Positions 16,659-26,627 of a stretch of 64,000 nucleotides of DNA are shown here, in pieces. Source of the stretch: Neobacillus ginsengisoli (GTDB lineage Bacteria; Bacillota; Bacilli; Bacillales_B; DSM-18226); contig NZ_JAUSTW010000010.1 of NCBI RefSeq assembly GCF_030813055.1, positions 1 to 64,000 of the forward strand. Reading direction: 5' to 3'. Position 1 is the first letter of the stretch. Every line of letters starts with the position of its first letter. The notes below the pieces were generated by a model that was not told where the DNA came from, did no database searches, and saw only the letters and a list, made by a program, of their open reading frames with translations. The position numbers and the translations under genes were made by a program.

Positions 16659-18164
16659 CTAATACAAAGCTGCCAATCGCATGATTTCTTCTTGGGACGT
16701 TTTTGCCGTTTCTACGATTCCCGCTGCTTTTCCATTACTCATAACTAAAATTCGGTCTGTAACACCCAGAAGCTCCGGCATTTCGGAAGAAATCATAATA
16801 ATTCCCTTTCCGTCGGCTGCTAACTGGTTAATTAGCTGGTAAATCTCAAACTTTGCCCCTACATCAATTCCCCTTGTTGGTTCATCGAGCAACAGGATTT
16901 CCGGATTAGTAAGCAGCCAGCGTCCAATAATCACCTTTTGTTGGTTCCCGCCTGATAAACTTCCGATGGATGTTTTTTGAGTAGGTGTCTTGACTTTCAT
17001 GGAATCAATCACCCATTTTGTATCATCGAACACTTTTCGGTCTGATAGAAATATGCCATTGGTTTTGTATTGCCGGAGATTTGAAATGATAGAGTTAAAA
17101 CTTATGCTCAAATCAGGGTAGATACCTGTAGTTCTTCTTTCTTCGGTAACAAGAGCGAAGCCATTTTTAATGGCGTGTTGAGGCGATGGATTTTGAACGG
17201 CCTTCCCATTTAGTTCAATCGTTCCTGATTTCAATGCCCTTATCCCAAATAAGGCTTCAACCACTTCAGTGCGCTTCGAACCGACCAAGCCGGCAATTCC
17301 CAATATTTCTCCTTTTCTAAGCTCAAAATTCACATTAGAAAAAGATGGCTGCGTTTCAGCTGTTAAATCAGTTACCTTCAAAATTATGTCTCCGGGCTGA
17401 TTCATTTTAGTTGGGAAGCGCTGTGATAAGTCACGTCCAACCATCAGCTTAATGATTTCATCTGTTGTTAATTCCTTGGCGCTTTTCGTCGCAATATACT
17501 GACCGTCACGCATAATTGTAACTTCGTCTGAGATTTTTAAAATCTCTTCCATTTTGTGAGAAATATAGATAATAGCGACATTCTCCGTTTGCAGCTTTCG
17601 GATAATCTTAAATAAATGGTTTACTTCATTTTCTGTTAGGGACGAAGTCGGTTCATCCATGACAATGAGCTTTGAATGATAGGAAACCGCTTTTGCAATT
17701 TCCACCATCTGCATTTCGGAAACGGATAATGTACTGACCTTATTTCTTGGGTCTATATTAATGTCAAGGCTTTTAAAAATTGCTAATGTGTCCTCGTACA
17801 TTTTCTTTTCATCGATGAAAATACCCTTTTTCGGATATCGACCGAGCCAAATATTATCCATAACATTCTGTTGACGTACTTGGTTTAGTTCCTGGTGCAC
17901 CATGGAAACGCCGTTTTCCAGTGCTTGTTTGGAATTAGCAAACGAAACCTCTTGTCCATTAAAAAGAATTTTGCCTTCGTCCATTGAATAAATGCCGAAT
18001 AAGCATTTCATTAACGTCGATTTTCCCGCACCATTTTCGCCCATTAAGGCATGTACGGTTCCTGCCTTTACTTTCAGCGAAACATTTTGTAGAGCGATCA
18101 CTCCCGGAAATCTTTTTGTTAAATTAATCATTTCTAGTAAATTAGTCGTACTAGCTTCTGACAT
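16659..18164 (-). CDS. mglA: Galactose/methyl-galactoside ABC transporter ATP-binding protein
   Basis: A 501-residue protein with two fused ABC domains. The first has Walker A GENGAGKS (about 43-50), signature [14 protein letters not shown] and Walker B LIVMDEP. The second has a degenerate P-loop region GLVGSKRTE (as is usual for this family), signature LSGGNQQK and Walker [13 protein letters not shown]. This is the sugar-import ATPase class (RbsA/MglA/XylG). The start follows AGGAGG. Between mglB and this gene is a stable hairpin (18191-18231) that may raise the level of the binding protein relative to the membrane parts. Confidence 0.94.
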   Translation of the reverse strand: MSEASTTNLLEMINLTKRFPGVIALQNVSLKVKAGTVHALMGENGAGKSTLMKCLFGIYSMDEGKILFNGQEVSFANSKQALENGVSMVHQELNQVRQQNVMDNIWLGRYPKKGIFIDEKKMYEDTLAIFKSLDINIDPRNKVSTLSVSEMQMVEIAKAVSYHSKLIVMDEPTSSLTENEVNHLFKIIRKLQTENVAIIYISHKMEEILKISDEVTIMRDGQYIATKSAKELTTDEIIKLMVGRDLSQRFPTKMNQPGDIILKVTDLTAETQPSFSNVNFELRKGEILGIAGLVGSKRTEVVEALFGIRALKSGTIELNGKAVQNPSPQHAIKNGFALVTEERRTTGIYPDLSISFNSIISNLRQYKTNGIFLSDRKVFDDTKWVIDSMKVKTPTQKTSIGSLSGGNQQKVIIGRWLLTNPEILLLDEPTRGIDVGAKFEIYQLINQLAADGKGIIMISSEMPELLGVTDRILVMSNGKAAGIVETAKTSQEEIMRLAALY

Positions 18165-18190
18165 AAGCGAACCTCCTCGCCAACCTATCT

Positions 18191-18231
18191 AAAAAATATG
18201 AGAGGCACAAGATGTGCATCTCATATTTTAG
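18191..18231 (-). promoter_or_regulatory. Intercistronic hairpin between mglB and mglA
   Basis: AAATATGAGA-GCAC / GTGC-TCTCATATTT forms a long stem with a small loop and short U-tail on the minus strand. Placed after the binding-protein gene, such hairpins commonly act as partial terminators or 3' stabilisers and give excess binding protein. That role is inferred here. Confidence 0.6.
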
Positions 18232-18242
18232 TAATTTCATTT

Positions 18243-19307
18243 TTATTTGTATGCGTCTTGTCCAACTTGTAGATTATCTTTTGTAACGATTACATATGGT
18301 ACACGAACGGCTTTGGAATCATCCAGCTTCCAGTTTGTTCCTGCTAATACATCCTTACCATTTGCTGCATTCGTTGCTAAGTCAATTGTTGCTTTACCTT
18401 GGTTTTTCGCGTCATTCAATACGGTACCGACCATTTTTCCTTTACCAATCATTTCCAGGGCCTCTGGGATCGCGTCAACACCCACAACCGGCATAAATTT
18501 GTTGTTCGTGAAATATCCTGCTTTTTCAAGAGAAGCAATCGCACCTAAGGCCATACCGTCGTTGTTAGCAATAACGAATTCAATTTTGTCACTATATTTC
18601 GCTAACCATGCATCCATTTTTTCTGTTGCTTTTGTTGCATCCCACATTGCTGTATCCATCGCTAATTCTTGCACTTTAATGCCTTTTGATTTAAGTGTGT
18701 CAATAACATATTTTGTACGAGCCTCTGCATCTGGGTGACCTGGCTCACCTTTTAGTAAAACATATTGAAGGACGCCGTCATGATTTTTGTCCCATTTATC
18801 TTTGTTAGCTTCCCAAGCCTTAGCAATCATTTCACCTTGAAGCACGCCTGATTCAGATGATTTGGTTCCTACATAGTAAGCTTTATCGTAGCTTTTCATG
18901 ACACTGGCATCCGGCTCTTTGTTAAAGAAGATAACCGGAATGTTCTTAGGTTTTGCCTTGTCAATAATGGTTTGTGCTGCTTTTGGATCTACTAGGTTAA
19001 TAGCTAAAGACTTTGCCCCTTTAGCTATAAGTGTATCTACCTGTTCCATCTGTTTAGATTGGTCGTTTTGGGAGTCATTTAGCATAAGGTGATCTTTTCC
19101 TTTTGCCTCAGTTTCCATTGCTCGGCGCACATAGGACATAAAGTTATCATCAAATTTGTAAATTGTCGCACCAACAGCCGGAAGGCTGCTGCCGCTATCT
19201 TTTGAGGAACTTGAAGTAGTGCTGGATGTGCTGCTGCAAGCTGTAGCTAATAGAATACTAGAAGCGACTGTTAAGGATAGCATTAACCCTTTTTTCTTTT
19301 TTAACAT
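18243..19307 (-). CDS. mglB: D-galactose/D-glucose-binding lipoprotein of the Mgl transporter
   Basis: A 354-residue lipoprotein: basic start, hydrophobic signal, and the lipobox LLATAC with the anchor cysteine at residue 24. The mature part matches E. coli MglB very closely by recall: [89 protein letters not shown] and [10 protein letters not shown]. The calcium loop DKNHDGVLQ is also kept. It delivers galactose or glucose to MglA-MglC. It is first in the operon, with a cre site upstream (19466-19480), so CcpA repression is likely. Confidence 0.95.
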   Translation of the reverse strand: MLKKKKGLMLSLTVASSILLATACSSTSSTTSSSSKDSGSSLPAVGATIYKFDDNFMSYVRRAMETEAKGKDHLMLNDSQNDQSKQMEQVDTLIAKGAKSLAINLVDPKAAQTIIDKAKPKNIPVIFFNKEPDASVMKSYDKAYYVGTKSSESGVLQGEMIAKAWEANKDKWDKNHDGVLQYVLLKGEPGHPDAEARTKYVIDTLKSKGIKVQELAMDTAMWDATKATEKMDAWLAKYSDKIEFVIANNDGMALGAIASLEKAGYFTNNKFMPVVGVDAIPEALEMIGKGKMVGTVLNDAKNQGKATIDLATNAANGKDVLAGTNWKLDDSKAVRVPYVIVTKDNLQVGQDAYK

Positions 19308-19465
19308 TTGATCATTCTCCTTTTTCTATTTACTAAAAATATGGAACCAGTTTCAGAAAAGTTTCTACTTCCCTGCTGTGTAACCCCTTACATTCATGTT
19401 AGCATGGGCGGGATTTTTCAAATAGTTCAAAACTATAGCATTAATTTGTGATTTTCTAGATTATT

Positions 19466-19480
19466 TTGCAAACGATTACA
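19466..19480 (-). promoter_or_regulatory. Catabolite-responsive element (CcpA site) upstream of mglB
   Basis: TTGCAAACGATTACA matches every fixed position of the Bacillus cre consensus WTGNAANCGNWNNCW. It is about 160 bases upstream of the mglB start codon. CcpA/HPr-Ser-P control of the transporter is inferred. Confidence 0.7.
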
Positions 19481-19481
19481 G

Positions 19482-19640
19482 ACAAAAGCGGAAGCGACCG
19501 TTTAGCGCACGACAGGACTGGAGCGCTTCGACTGAGATAAAGGAAACACGGATCGCGTTTTTGGCGATTCAATGTTGACTTATCGTAGGGAGAAGAGCGA
19601 AGTACACTAGTCGCTGGGCGCTGGAGCTAGACTGTTATCA
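19482..19640. repeat. Bacillus-type intergenic repeat (AAAGCGGAAGCG...GGAGCTAGAC)
   Basis: The segment starts ACAAAAGCGGAAGCGACCG and ends GGCGCTGGAGCTAGACTG, with internal GACTGGAGCGCTTCGACTGA. I recognise this as a repeat scattered through intergenic regions of many Bacillus genomes. It encodes no obvious protein. A single copy is present in this window. Confidence 0.6.
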
Positions 19641-19663
19641 ACGTTTAACTTATATTTCCTTTT

Positions 19664-19702
19664 AAAAAAAAGACCAATCCGCTATGCGAACTGGCCCTTT
19701 TA
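19664..19702 (-). terminator. Weak terminator of the sensor operon
   Basis: On the minus strand GGGCCA...TGGTCT with inner CGC/GCG pairs is followed by eight T. The stem has G-T pairs, so it is moderate in strength. It lies 13 bases after the response regulator stop. Confidence 0.5.
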
Positions 19703-19714
19703 CCGCTTCTTTAT

Positions 19715-21301
19715 TTAAGTTGCCTTACGATACTCTGTTGGTGATAATCCTGTAAGCTTCTTAAAAACCCGGCTAAAATAATTAGGATCATTGTAGCCGA
19801 TGGAAAAGCAGATTTCCTTCAAGCTTTTGGCCTGGTCCTCCATTTGTGCTTTTGCATGCTTTATCCTGATTTCCGTCAAATAATCAATAAACGTCATGCC
19901 AAACCGGTCCTTAAATAATTTGCTGAAATAAAACGGACTTAACTCCACATATTCAGCCACTAATTCCAAAGTAATCGATTCGGCATAATGATTTTCAATA
20001 TATTCTTTTGCCTTGTGGAGCATCCCTTTAGCATGGTTGTTTCTCCAGGTCTGTACCTGCTGAACGATCGACATTAGATGTACTTTTCCCGTCTCTAAAA
20101 TGGACGCCATCGTCTCAGATTCATCAATCACAGGTTTCCGTTCATAAGGCACTCCTAAATCATGGAGCATCCTCGATAACAGCACAAATAATTCATCGAA
20201 CGATTTTTTTACAAAATGCGGGTCAATATTCTTGATAGTTGCTTGCCCATTGATAAATGAATCGAATAAAAACATCACCTGAGTGACATCCCCCATACGG
20301 ACAGCGTCTAACAGTTTTTTCTCCATCTCGAGAATACCCGATTTATCAGCCGGGGTTATTTCAGCAGCACCAAGCTTTACGCCAAATAAAAACTTTTGCT
20401 TAGGCGTCAACTGCAATTTCTGGAGGGCTAACACCGCTTCATGATAGGATTTATTTAGCTCATGTGCGTGATTGTACGGGAGACCTACGCCAATCCTTAA
20501 CTCCGCATGGGAAAACTGCTTTTGAATAAGAGTATGGATCGTTTCAATGATTGACCCTGCATATGATTTAAAATGGATTTTTTCAGCGGTTTTTTTGCAT
20601 AAAAACAAAACCGGGACCTGTGTTTCTGTTATCGGCCCAACCATAATTTCTTGCTTTTTAACGTTGGATTTAAGAGCATCCTTAAGCCAAGCGTACCAAT
20701 TAAGCTTATCACTTGCAGAAAGTTCAGATTTTTCTTTGGGCTGAAGGGAGAAAAGCATAATATAACCTGAAGTTATTTCTACACCCAGCAATTGGCCCCA
20801 TTCATCAAAAGTAATGTCTTGAACTTGATTAATCAACAGCGATGAAACCCATTCTTTTTGGGCAATCGAAACAGCGCGATTCAAGTTTTCCCTTAAGCTT
20901 TGCTGCTCATCCCGCTGTTTTCGCTCCCCCTCAATCTCGAAGGAAACACGCTCGAGCGCCTCTAGAATATCTTGTTTTCTGCTTGGTTTTAAAATGTATT
21001 CCTTGACTCCCTGCTGCATAACTTCCTTGGCATATTCAAAGGTATTAAAGGCAGAAACCATGATAAATCTGATTGCGGGATCGATTTTTTTTATTTCCTT
21101 AACGGCTTGAACTCCATCAATCCCCGGCATTTTAATATCCATAAAAATGATATCCGGCCGATGTTCAAGAGCCATCTCAATCGCCCTTCTCCCATTGGCT
21201 GCTTCTCCAATGACCATTACATCCTCGATTGAATCCGTAATAATTTTTGCTAAACCTTTTCGCTCGAGGACTTCATCATCGACAATTAGGATCTTAAGCA
21301 A
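19715..21301 (-). CDS. AraC-type response regulator (YesN family)
   Basis: 528 residues. The N-terminal receiver (1-120) has the acidic pair DDE at 8-10, the phosphoacceptor in FMDIKMPG (about residue 55) and the conserved lysine in YILKPSRK. A central linker domain (about 150-400) is followed by a C-terminal AraC double helix-turn-helix (about 430-528) with [17 protein letters not shown] and the signature [25 protein letters not shown]. It overlaps the kinase gene by 8 bases, so translation is coupled. It most likely activates the adjacent mglBAC operon in response to the sensor kinase and the anchored sugar-binding protein. Confidence 0.92.
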   Translation of the reverse strand: MLKILIVDDEVLERKGLAKIITDSIEDVMVIGEAANGRRAIEMALEHRPDIIFMDIKMPGIDGVQAVKEIKKIDPAIRFIMVSAFNTFEYAKEVMQQGVKEYILKPSRKQDILEALERVSFEIEGERKQRDEQQSLRENLNRAVSIAQKEWVSSLLINQVQDITFDEWGQLLGVEITSGYIMLFSLQPKEKSELSASDKLNWYAWLKDALKSNVKKQEIMVGPITETQVPVLFLCKKTAEKIHFKSYAGSIIETIHTLIQKQFSHAELRIGVGLPYNHAHELNKSYHEAVLALQKLQLTPKQKFLFGVKLGAAEITPADKSGILEMEKKLLDAVRMGDVTQVMFLFDSFINGQATIKNIDPHFVKKSFDELFVLLSRMLHDLGVPYERKPVIDESETMASILETGKVHLMSIVQQVQTWRNNHAKGMLHKAKEYIENHYAESITLELVAEYVELSPFYFSKLFKDRFGMTFIDYLTEIRIKHAKAQMEDQAKSLKEICFSIGYNDPNYFSRVFKKLTGLSPTEYRKAT

Positions 21302-22760
21302 GCTCTCTTTCCCCCTCTGCCATTTCAGGTATGATCAATCTAAAACTGGTTCCTTTGTTTACTTCTGATTCAATTTCCACAATGTCGTTTCGGTGATAGA
21401 AGAGCTGAAGCCTTTTAATTACATTTTTCACGCCAATGCCAGTGGAGTGCCCATTGGATTTTTCCGGTTCAAACGCTTCTTCTGTTTCAATTCCATCCGC
21501 ATATTCCAACAATCTTTTTTTAGTGACTGCATCCATTCCAACCCCGTTATCGTTCACTTCCACATAAATCCAGTCATTTTGCCGGTAAATATTCAGGCTG
21601 ATGACGGCATTATCCTCATAGGACTCAACACCATGAATGAAGGCATTTTCCACTAGCGGCTGGAGAATTAAACTTGGTATTTCAATATCTAAACAATCAT
21701 CCTCTATGTCAGTAATGAACTGAATCCGCTCACCAAATCGTGTTTGTTGGATAAAAAAATACTCTCTGACGACCCTTACTTCATCTCTTAATGTAGACGC
21801 TTTATTTAAATCACCAAGATTGTAACGAAGCAACGCCGCGACAGCTTCAATTAATCTCGATGTATGTTCAGCATCTTCCAAGTAAGCCATTTTGGAAACA
21901 GTATTTAAAGTGTTAAATAGAAAATGTGGATTGATTTGATTTTGCAAGCTCCTTAACTCTAATTCTTTTAAAAGCTTATCTAATTCCGATTTTTGTTTAA
22001 TTTCCATTACCAATTGCCTGATATTTGTACGCATTTGGTTGAAGGTCTCCGTTAAGAGCTTTAATTCATCGTTGGTTGTAATTTTAATATCTTCTCCCGA
22101 TAAATTTCCTTTTGCAATCTGTTTGGCAGCTGCTGATAATCGGCTGATCGGTTTTGTAATCCCGCCGGAAATCCATAATGCCAACAAGGTACTAAGGAAA
22201 AAAGTAGCCGAAAAGAGGGAGATGGACAATAATTTATAATAATGATTTTGCAATTCAATTTGGCTATAAAATTTTTGATAGTCGGTCAGTTTATTATTTA
22301 AAAGTGAGAGCGTACTTTCTTGGAGAAATGAGGCGATTTTCAATGCTTCATTATAATGATTGGAATAAAGATTAATATCGTCTTTTTGAAAGGATTGTAT
22401 GGCCGCATTACATTCCTTCAAAAAGCTATCAATCATGTTTTTATAATTAACAATTGAAATATCATTGGTGTTTATTTCTTCATAAAGTCTTTGTTGATCC
22501 CCGACAAGCTTAAGCCTTTCCTTGTCATAGTCTACAAGATACCGTTCTTCCTTATCTAAAATATACGCATGGAGCTTTTCGGTAATAAGATTGGTTCTTT
22601 GCGAGATATCATTGAGCAAAAGGAATCGTTGAAAGCTATTATCGTATTCAACCATCAGTTTTTCACTGCTGTTATAAAAAAAGATTCCGATCGACGTTAA
22701 CAAAACGACCAATACCATAAAATAAATAAGCAGCTTTGATCTTATCCGAAATAACTTCAC
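21294..22760 (-). CDS. YesM-type sensor histidine kinase
   Basis: 488 residues: TM1 (about 11-28), a roughly 150-residue extracellular helical region, TM2 (about 178-197), a HAMP linker ([20 protein letters not shown]), then the His_kinase (PF06580) region with the phosphorylated histidine in [15 protein letters not shown]. The ATPase domain has N-box [11 protein letters not shown]1 VNDNGVGMD and G2 STGIGVKNV. It is a membrane sensor that phosphorylates the downstream response regulator. It overlaps the upstream binding-protein gene by 4 bases and the regulator gene by 8, showing one coupled operon. The extracellular region probably contacts the membrane-anchored binding protein. Confidence 0.93.
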   Translation of the reverse strand: MKLFRIRSKLLIYFMVLVVLLTSIGIFFYNSSEKLMVEYDNSFQRFLLLNDISQRTNLITEKLHAYILDKEERYLVDYDKERLKLVGDQQRLYEEINTNDISIVNYKNMIDSFLKECNAAIQSFQKDDINLYSNHYNEALKIASFLQESTLSLLNNKLTDYQKFYSQIELQNHYYKLLSISLFSATFFLSTLLALWISGGITKPISRLSAAAKQIAKGNLSGEDIKITTNDELKLLTETFNQMRTNIRQLVMEIKQKSELDKLLKELELRSLQNQINPHFLFNTLNTVSKMAYLEDAEHTSRLIEAVAALLRYNLGDLNKASTLRDEVRVVREYFFIQQTRFGERIQFITDIEDDCLDIEIPSLILQPLVENAFIHGVESYEDNAVISLNIYRQNDWIYVEVNDNGVGMDAVTKKRLLEYADGIETEEAFEPEKSNGHSTGIGVKNVIKRLQLFYHRNDIVEIESEVNKGTSFRLIIPEMAEGERELA

Positions 22761-23758
22761 TGACTCACCTGCTTTCGGTCCGTAGGCGGCAATGGTAAAT
22801 CTCCTATTCTCATAATCTCTGTTTTCGTATGAACAATCGGAGAAACCTTTTTCCCCTCCATAAGTGAAACCATCATTTTTACAGCTCCGTAACCCATCTC
22901 ATATGGCTGTTGGACAACGGTTGCCTTGATAATACCCTGACGTATGTAGGAAATCGTTTCAGGAAGTGTATCGAATCCAATAATATAAACTTTATCCTCC
23001 ATTTGAGATTTTTCAACCACTTGGGCAATCCCGATCCCATCGAGTGCACTCGTTCCGTAAAAGGCGTTAACCTCAGGGTGGTCCTGCAGGATTTGGTAAG
23101 CTTTTTCTGCGGCTTTTACCCTGCTAATTCCCGATTCCTGGACCGTGATAATACGGATTCTTTTTTCAAACTTCACCGCATCCTGAAAACCCTTCACCCG
23201 CTGAATCTGATTGGTGGCATAAAAACTGCCTGTAATAATGGCGACATTCGCATTTCCCAGTGTATCGGCAACAAGTGCCCTTCCCGCCAAATATCCGGAA
23301 TAATAATTATCTGTTCCAATATAAGCAATCCGTTTACTTGCCTGTGCGTCTGTATCAATCGTAATGACAGGGATCCCATTTCCGATGACTTTATTAATTA
23401 ACGGTGTAAATTGCTCGTCACTCAATCCTTGTGTGATAATCCCATCCACTTTAGAAGCAGCTGACATCTCAATTGTTTTTAAGTGCTCATCGATATTTGC
23501 CTGCTTTGGTCCCGCATATTCGAGCATGACACCAAATTTTTTCGCTGCTTCCTCTGCCCCTTTTTCAACGAGTCTCCAGTATTCATTATCAAGCTCCTCA
23601 GGAACAAGAACAAAATGATAATGATAGGTCTCTACCGTTTTTTTATCAGGGGGCGGGTCATGGGTTAAAACCTTATATCCGTAAAAAATTGCGAATGAAC
23701 AGCTCACAAGAAAAAGAAGCGTACCAACTGAATAAGCCATAATGGATAATTTGCTCAT
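22757..23758 (-). CDS. Membrane-anchored periplasmic-type sugar-binding protein (sensor accessory)
   Basis: 333 residues. One N-terminal membrane segment (about 6-28) without a clear lipobox is followed by a Peripla_BP_4 sugar-binding fold: [68 protein letters not shown] and [10 protein letters not shown]. It is the first gene of a three-gene operon with the kinase and regulator. In known three-component systems such as XylFII-LytS, an anchored binding protein presents sugar to the kinase. The same role is inferred here, with galactose or a related sugar as likely ligand from the mgl neighbours. A near-perfect cre lies about 120 bases upstream. Confidence 0.88.
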   Translation of the reverse strand: MSKLSIMAYSVGTLLFLVSCSFAIFYGYKVLTHDPPPDKKTVETYHYHFVLVPEELDNEYWRLVEKGAEEAAKKFGVMLEYAGPKQANIDEHLKTIEMSAASKVDGIITQGLSDEQFTPLINKVIGNGIPVITIDTDAQASKRIAYIGTDNYYSGYLAGRALVADTLGNANVAIITGSFYATNQIQRVKGFQDAVKFEKRIRIITVQESGISRVKAAEKAYQILQDHPEVNAFYGTSALDGIGIAQVVEKSQMEDKVYIIGFDTLPETISYIRQGIIKATVVQQPYEMGYGAVKMMVSLMEGKKVSPIVHTKTEIMRIGDLPLPPTDRKQVSQ

Positions 23759-23875
23759 AAAACATCTCCAATCCCATTGCCTGTACGGATCATCGGGTTA
23801 ACTCAAAAATGGGGAAATCCTTATTAATTCCACGCAACTCTTAATCTTCTAATTATTAGATACAAACAATTTACC

Positions 23876-23890
23876 ATGAAAGCGTTTTAT
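23876..23890 (-). promoter_or_regulatory. cre-like site upstream of the sensor operon
   Basis: ATGAAAGCGTTTTAT matches WTGNAANCGNWNNCW except for the C at position 14. It is upstream of the binding-protein gene. With the site at 19466 it suggests both mgl operons are under CcpA control. Confidence 0.5.
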
Positions 23891-23960
23891 GTGTAAATTG
23901 TCGAAAAAAGAAAAATCATGGAAAAGACAGCTTTACGATCGTCTCATTCTTTCATGGATT

Positions 23961-24001
23961 ACCGTCCCGGGGGACTGAGCGAGACTGTCCCCCCGGACGG
24001 T
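23961..24001. repeat. Perfect-arm GC-rich inverted repeat
   Basis: ACCGTCCCGGGGGAC and GTCCCCCCGGACGGT are inverted repeats of 15 bases with one internal C:C mismatch around an 11-base loop. It is far more GC-rich than its surroundings and cuts off the GH42 remnant. It may be a further small mobile or REP-like element. Confidence 0.75.
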
Positions 24002-24005
24002 AGCC

Positions 24006-24228
24006 GAACAAGATCTCTCCAAACGGTCGCATGTCCATCCTTCGGAATCATGTCTTCCTTCATAGACGTAATCATGACAGGTTTATATAATGATTCACTA
24101 TCATAAATATCAATGCCCGCCAATTCTTTTACATACCCCGGCGCGGTCAAAGGAAAATGAATATTATTATACTTATCCTTAATTCCTGTGCGATAGGAGA
24201 AAATCAATGTGCCTCCTGGAGCCCATAT
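24006..24228 (-). pseudogene. Internal fragment of a GH42 beta-galactosidase
   Basis: About 70 codons on the minus strand encode APGGTLIFSYRTGIKDKYNN followed by LPGxx-like APGYVKELAGIDIYDSESL. This corresponds to the segment joining the trimerisation domain to the C-terminal part of GH42 beta-galactosidases (compare the typical F-R-T-G-x-K and L-x-E-L-A-G-I motifs). The catalytic barrel with its glutamates is absent, and the fragment ends at the inverted repeat 23961-24001. Next to galactose transport and sensing genes, it is likely the debris of a lost beta-galactosidase gene. Confidence 0.6.
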
Positions 24229-24382
24229 TGATACTCAAAGTAAGGCAGATTCACTTTCAGCTGTACCTTCAGATAGTAAAGAATTTACCCATGAAGTCCA
24301 GCGGGTCAATCAGGAATTCCCCTCCTCTTATCAATTGCTATTTGGAAAAGACCGTTGTTCCTGTGGGTTTGCATTTGATTAA
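24209..24382 (+). pseudogene. C-terminal fragment of an unidentified gene
   Basis: On the plus strand an open frame ending TAA at 24380-24382 encodes a coding-like tail with DSKEFTHEVQRVNQEFPSSY, then QLLFGKDRCSCGFAFD. It ends 28 bases before a strong hairpin (24411-24444), as a real gene end would. There is no start or ribosome binding site, and at about 24222 it runs into the opposite-strand GH42 fragment, so a deletion or inversion joined two broken genes. I do not recognise the family. Confidence 0.4.
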
Positions 24383-24410
24383 TCTTAAAGATAAGATCAT
24401 CCTTTAATGA

Positions 24411-24444
24411 ATTAACGCACCGGGAGTCAGTCCGGTGCGTTAAT
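24411..24444. terminator. Hairpin between 24382 and the MarR gene
   Basis: ATTAACGCACCGG and CCGGTGCGTTAAT form a perfect 13-bp stem with an 8-base loop. The U-tract is short in both directions. It lies 17 bases after the MarR stop on the minus strand. Confidence 0.75.
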
Positions 24445-24460
24445 TTAATAACATAAACCC

Positions 24461-24910
24461 CTACTCTAATTTAGATAGAATACGATTGATTTTGGTAAGG
24501 GCGTATTCCAAATCCAGCAGATCATCCTCGTTTAGTTCGTCAAATCGTTTACACAGGGTATGATAGAATTCTTCCCAACGTAAGCTCGCCATTTTTCTTC
24601 CCTTTTCAGTGAGAAAAAGGTTCACGACCCTCTTGTCATTTGTATCTGAAACTCTCTTTACATATTCGGCTTCTTCCAATTTATTAACCAAAGGCGTCAA
24701 TTGCTGCTTCGAGATGCCGATATTTTGAGCCAGCTGCGTCATAGATATTCCATCGACCGCATGGAATACTGCCTCCAAAATGTGAAACTGCAAATGGGTC
24801 AAATCATGTTCCGTTTTTGGAGCAGCTTTTTGTAGTGTGGTTAATTTACCGTAAAATAACGGAATAAGTTGAATGTAGTTTTTCGCAATATTTTCGACTT
24901 TAGTTTCCAT
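24461..24910 (-). CDS. MarR family transcriptional regulator
   Basis: 149 residues with the winged-helix pattern of the MarR family: GISMTQLAQNIGISKQQLTP (recognition helix, about residues 55-74), KLEEAEYVKRVSDTNDKR and the wing V-N-L-F-L-T-E-K-G. It probably represses a nearby or distant target in response to a small ligand, but no divergently transcribed intact target is present. Upstream lies a pseudogene (25194-25449). Its start lacks a strong ribosome binding site at ideal distance, but GAGAGGAAAATC precedes it. Confidence 0.85.
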   Translation of the reverse strand: METKVENIAKNYIQLIPLFYGKLTTLQKAAPKTEHDLTHLQFHILEAVFHAVDGISMTQLAQNIGISKQQLTPLVNKLEEAEYVKRVSDTNDKRVVNLFLTEKGRKMASLRWEEFYHTLCKRFDELNEDDLLDLEYALTKINRILSKLE

Positions 24911-25193
24911 ACTGATTTTCCTCTCTTCAAAGAAAACTCGACATTTAGTAAATTAAAATTTATTATTTCTAACATTTTTGATCTTATTAATTTTTTATTA
25001 TGGCTGTTTTCGCAAAGATTGTGGTTTTTCGTACGAAATGTCTAACTCGTACTAATTAAGGTATCGTGGCATCTTTACGTCATTTTATAAACGTTTTTAT
25101 TTCCTGAAACTTTGTTTTGTTCGTCTATTTTATATTAATAGCCACAAAGTTTACGAAAAGGGCCTTTATTATAAACATTTGTTAACTATATAT

Positions 25194-25449
25194 ATGATAA
25201 ATTTTATCAAAAATGATAAAGGATATAACACTTTGAATGGATTCGTACTGTAGGGGAAAAAAGATGGTAAATGGATCTTCATTGATCCGAAAGGGAATCC
25301 CTTTCTTTCTATTTGCAAGGGTGGAGAGATGCCATAGGGGGTCGATTGGAGAAGCGAAAAGTCTATCGTCTGTGACTACCTTAATTTTTTCGGAGAGCAA
25401 GAAGGAAAGAAAGCCGTTATCGATTTCATGAAGGATTTATACAAAGAGG
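25194..25449 (+). pseudogene. Decayed gene, family not recognised
   Basis: One plus-strand frame reads as coding with two internal stops (TAG at 25251 and TAG at 25335). After the first stop it encodes GKKDGKWIFIDPKGNPFLSI, and after the second it reads through to SIVCDYLNFFGEQEGKKAVI, ending in DFMKDLYKEGNR where repeat copy C begins. The composition and length of the conserved-looking pieces argue for a recently inactivated gene. I cannot name its family. The region 24911-25193 has no gene. Confidence 0.4.
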
Positions 25450-25452
25450 GAA

Positions 25453-25531
25453 ACAGGCACCAGAAAAGGATAATGTCCACCTTTAATGGACAATATGATG
25501 TTTTTGTCCACGAACGGTGCCTGTCACCCAG
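25453..25531. repeat. Dispersed palindromic element, copy C
   Basis: Left core CAGGCACC, then GTCCACCTTTAATGGACAAT, then TTGTCCACGAAC and the right core GGTGCCTGTCACC. The full element is about 79 bases, with complementary ends. It lies 14 bases past the bioB stop. Confidence 0.85.
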
Positions 25532-25544
25532 TTTGCTATTATCT

Positions 25545-26543
25545 TCAGCAATTCACATTCTCTGAGTGATTAACAAAATCAATTTCAAATCCCAAGTCTT
25601 CTAACATCTGATGGTCTTTTGAGCTTTCCTGCCCTTCTGTAGTTAAGTAATCTCCAACAAAAATGGAATTAGCTGGATAAAGACCTAGTGCTTGTAAGCT
25701 GCGCAGGTTCACTTCTCTTCCACCTGAAATCCTGATTTCTTTTGTTGGGTTAATATAGCGCATCAGGCAGAGAACCTTTAAGCAATATCTCGGGTTAAGT
25801 TCATTGACCCCTTCAAGCAAGGTGCCGTCAATAGCATGAAGAAAATTAACTGGAATGGAATCGGCATCTAACACTTTCAGGCTTCTTGCCATATTTATTA
25901 CATCCTGCTTTGTTTCTTTCATTCCCACTATGACACCCGAACAAGGTGATATCCCGTACTGTTTAATAAGTTCAACCGTATTGATCCGATCTTGATATGT
26001 ATGTGAAGTCGTAATGGTTTCATGATGTGCCTCTGAAGTATTGATGTTGTGGTTATATCGGTCAACTCCTGCTTCCTTCAGCTGCAGTGCTTGCTCCGGT
26101 TTCAAAATTCCGAGACACGCACAAACCTTTAGATTATATTTTTCTTTAATTTCTTCAACAGCTGAAACAACCGTCTCAATCTCCTTGGTGCTCGGTCCTC
26201 TTCCGCTGGCAACGATACAGTATGTTCCAACATTTAATGTGTGCGCCTTCTCAGCGCCCTTCATGATTGTGTCTTTATCCACCATCCGGTATTTTTCAAT
26301 TGGTGCTGTTGAGATGCTTGATTGCGAGCAATAGCCGCAGTTTTCAGGACAGAGTCCAGATTTAGTGTTAATGATCATGTTCAGCTTGACCTTGTTACCA
26401 AAGTAATGATGCCGAATAAGAAAGGCACTGTTCACTAAATCCAGCAAATCCTGATCTGGACAGTTTAAAATCTCCAATGCTTCTTCATTTGTTATTTCTT
26501 CACCATCAAGAACTCTTAAAGCAAGTTCCTTCCAATTCCACAT
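25545..26543 (-). CDS. bioB: Biotin synthase
   Basis: A 332-residue radical SAM enzyme that inserts sulfur into dethiobiotin, the last step of biotin synthesis. It shows the cluster motif CPENCGYCSQSS (CxxxCxxC), GTYCIVASGRGPS, the YNHNINTS motif, and the [2Fe-2S] ligands VCACLG and IRISGGREVNLR. The start at 26543 has GGAGG eight bases upstream; the in-frame ATG five codons earlier is the one inside the ribosome binding site. It stands alone without bioA, bioD or bioF. Upstream is a BirA operator overlapping the promoter, so biotin should repress it. Confidence 0.95.
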   Translation of the reverse strand: MWNWKELALRVLDGEEITNEEALEILNCPDQDLLDLVNSAFLIRHHYFGNKVKLNMIINTKSGLCPENCGYCSQSSISTAPIEKYRMVDKDTIMKGAEKAHTLNVGTYCIVASGRGPSTKEIETVVSAVEEIKEKYNLKVCACLGILKPEQALQLKEAGVDRYNHNINTSEAHHETITTSHTYQDRINTVELIKQYGISPCSGVIVGMKETKQDVINMARSLKVLDADSIPVNFLHAIDGTLLEGVNELNPRYCLKVLCLMRYINPTKEIRISGGREVNLRSLQALGLYPANSIFVGDYLTTEGQESSKDHQMLEDLGFEIDFVNHSENVNC

Positions 26544-26598
26544 TCTTCCATCCTCCATTCCATACTATTACACCAAAATTTTCCTCTATTCTTTTATA

Positions 26599-26627
26599 AG
26601 ATAAATGGTATGCCTGATAATTGTCAA
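26599..26627 (-). promoter_or_regulatory. bioB promoter
   Basis: On the minus strand TTGACA (complement of 26622-26627), 17 bases, then TTATCT (complement of 26599-26604). The -35 box lies within the BirA operator. Confidence 0.75.

Larger units (their letters stand above)
19308..19714. other. 406-base intergenic region upstream of mglB
   Basis: It contains, from right to left, a weak terminator for the response regulator gene (19664-19702), a dispersed repeat (19482-19640), a cre site (19466-19480) and the mglB promoter zone. On the minus strand TGCTATAGT (complement of about 19429-19437) could be an extended -10 for mglB, but no good -35 accompanies it. Confidence 0.4.

Noticed and set aside
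18247..18738. 163-codon antisense frame inside mglB
   Set aside because: The mglB protein is unmistakable; the antisense frame reflects its codon pattern.
22910..23401. 163-codon antisense frame inside the anchored sugar-binding protein gene
   Set aside because: No ribosome binding site or known domain; opposite to a clear gene.
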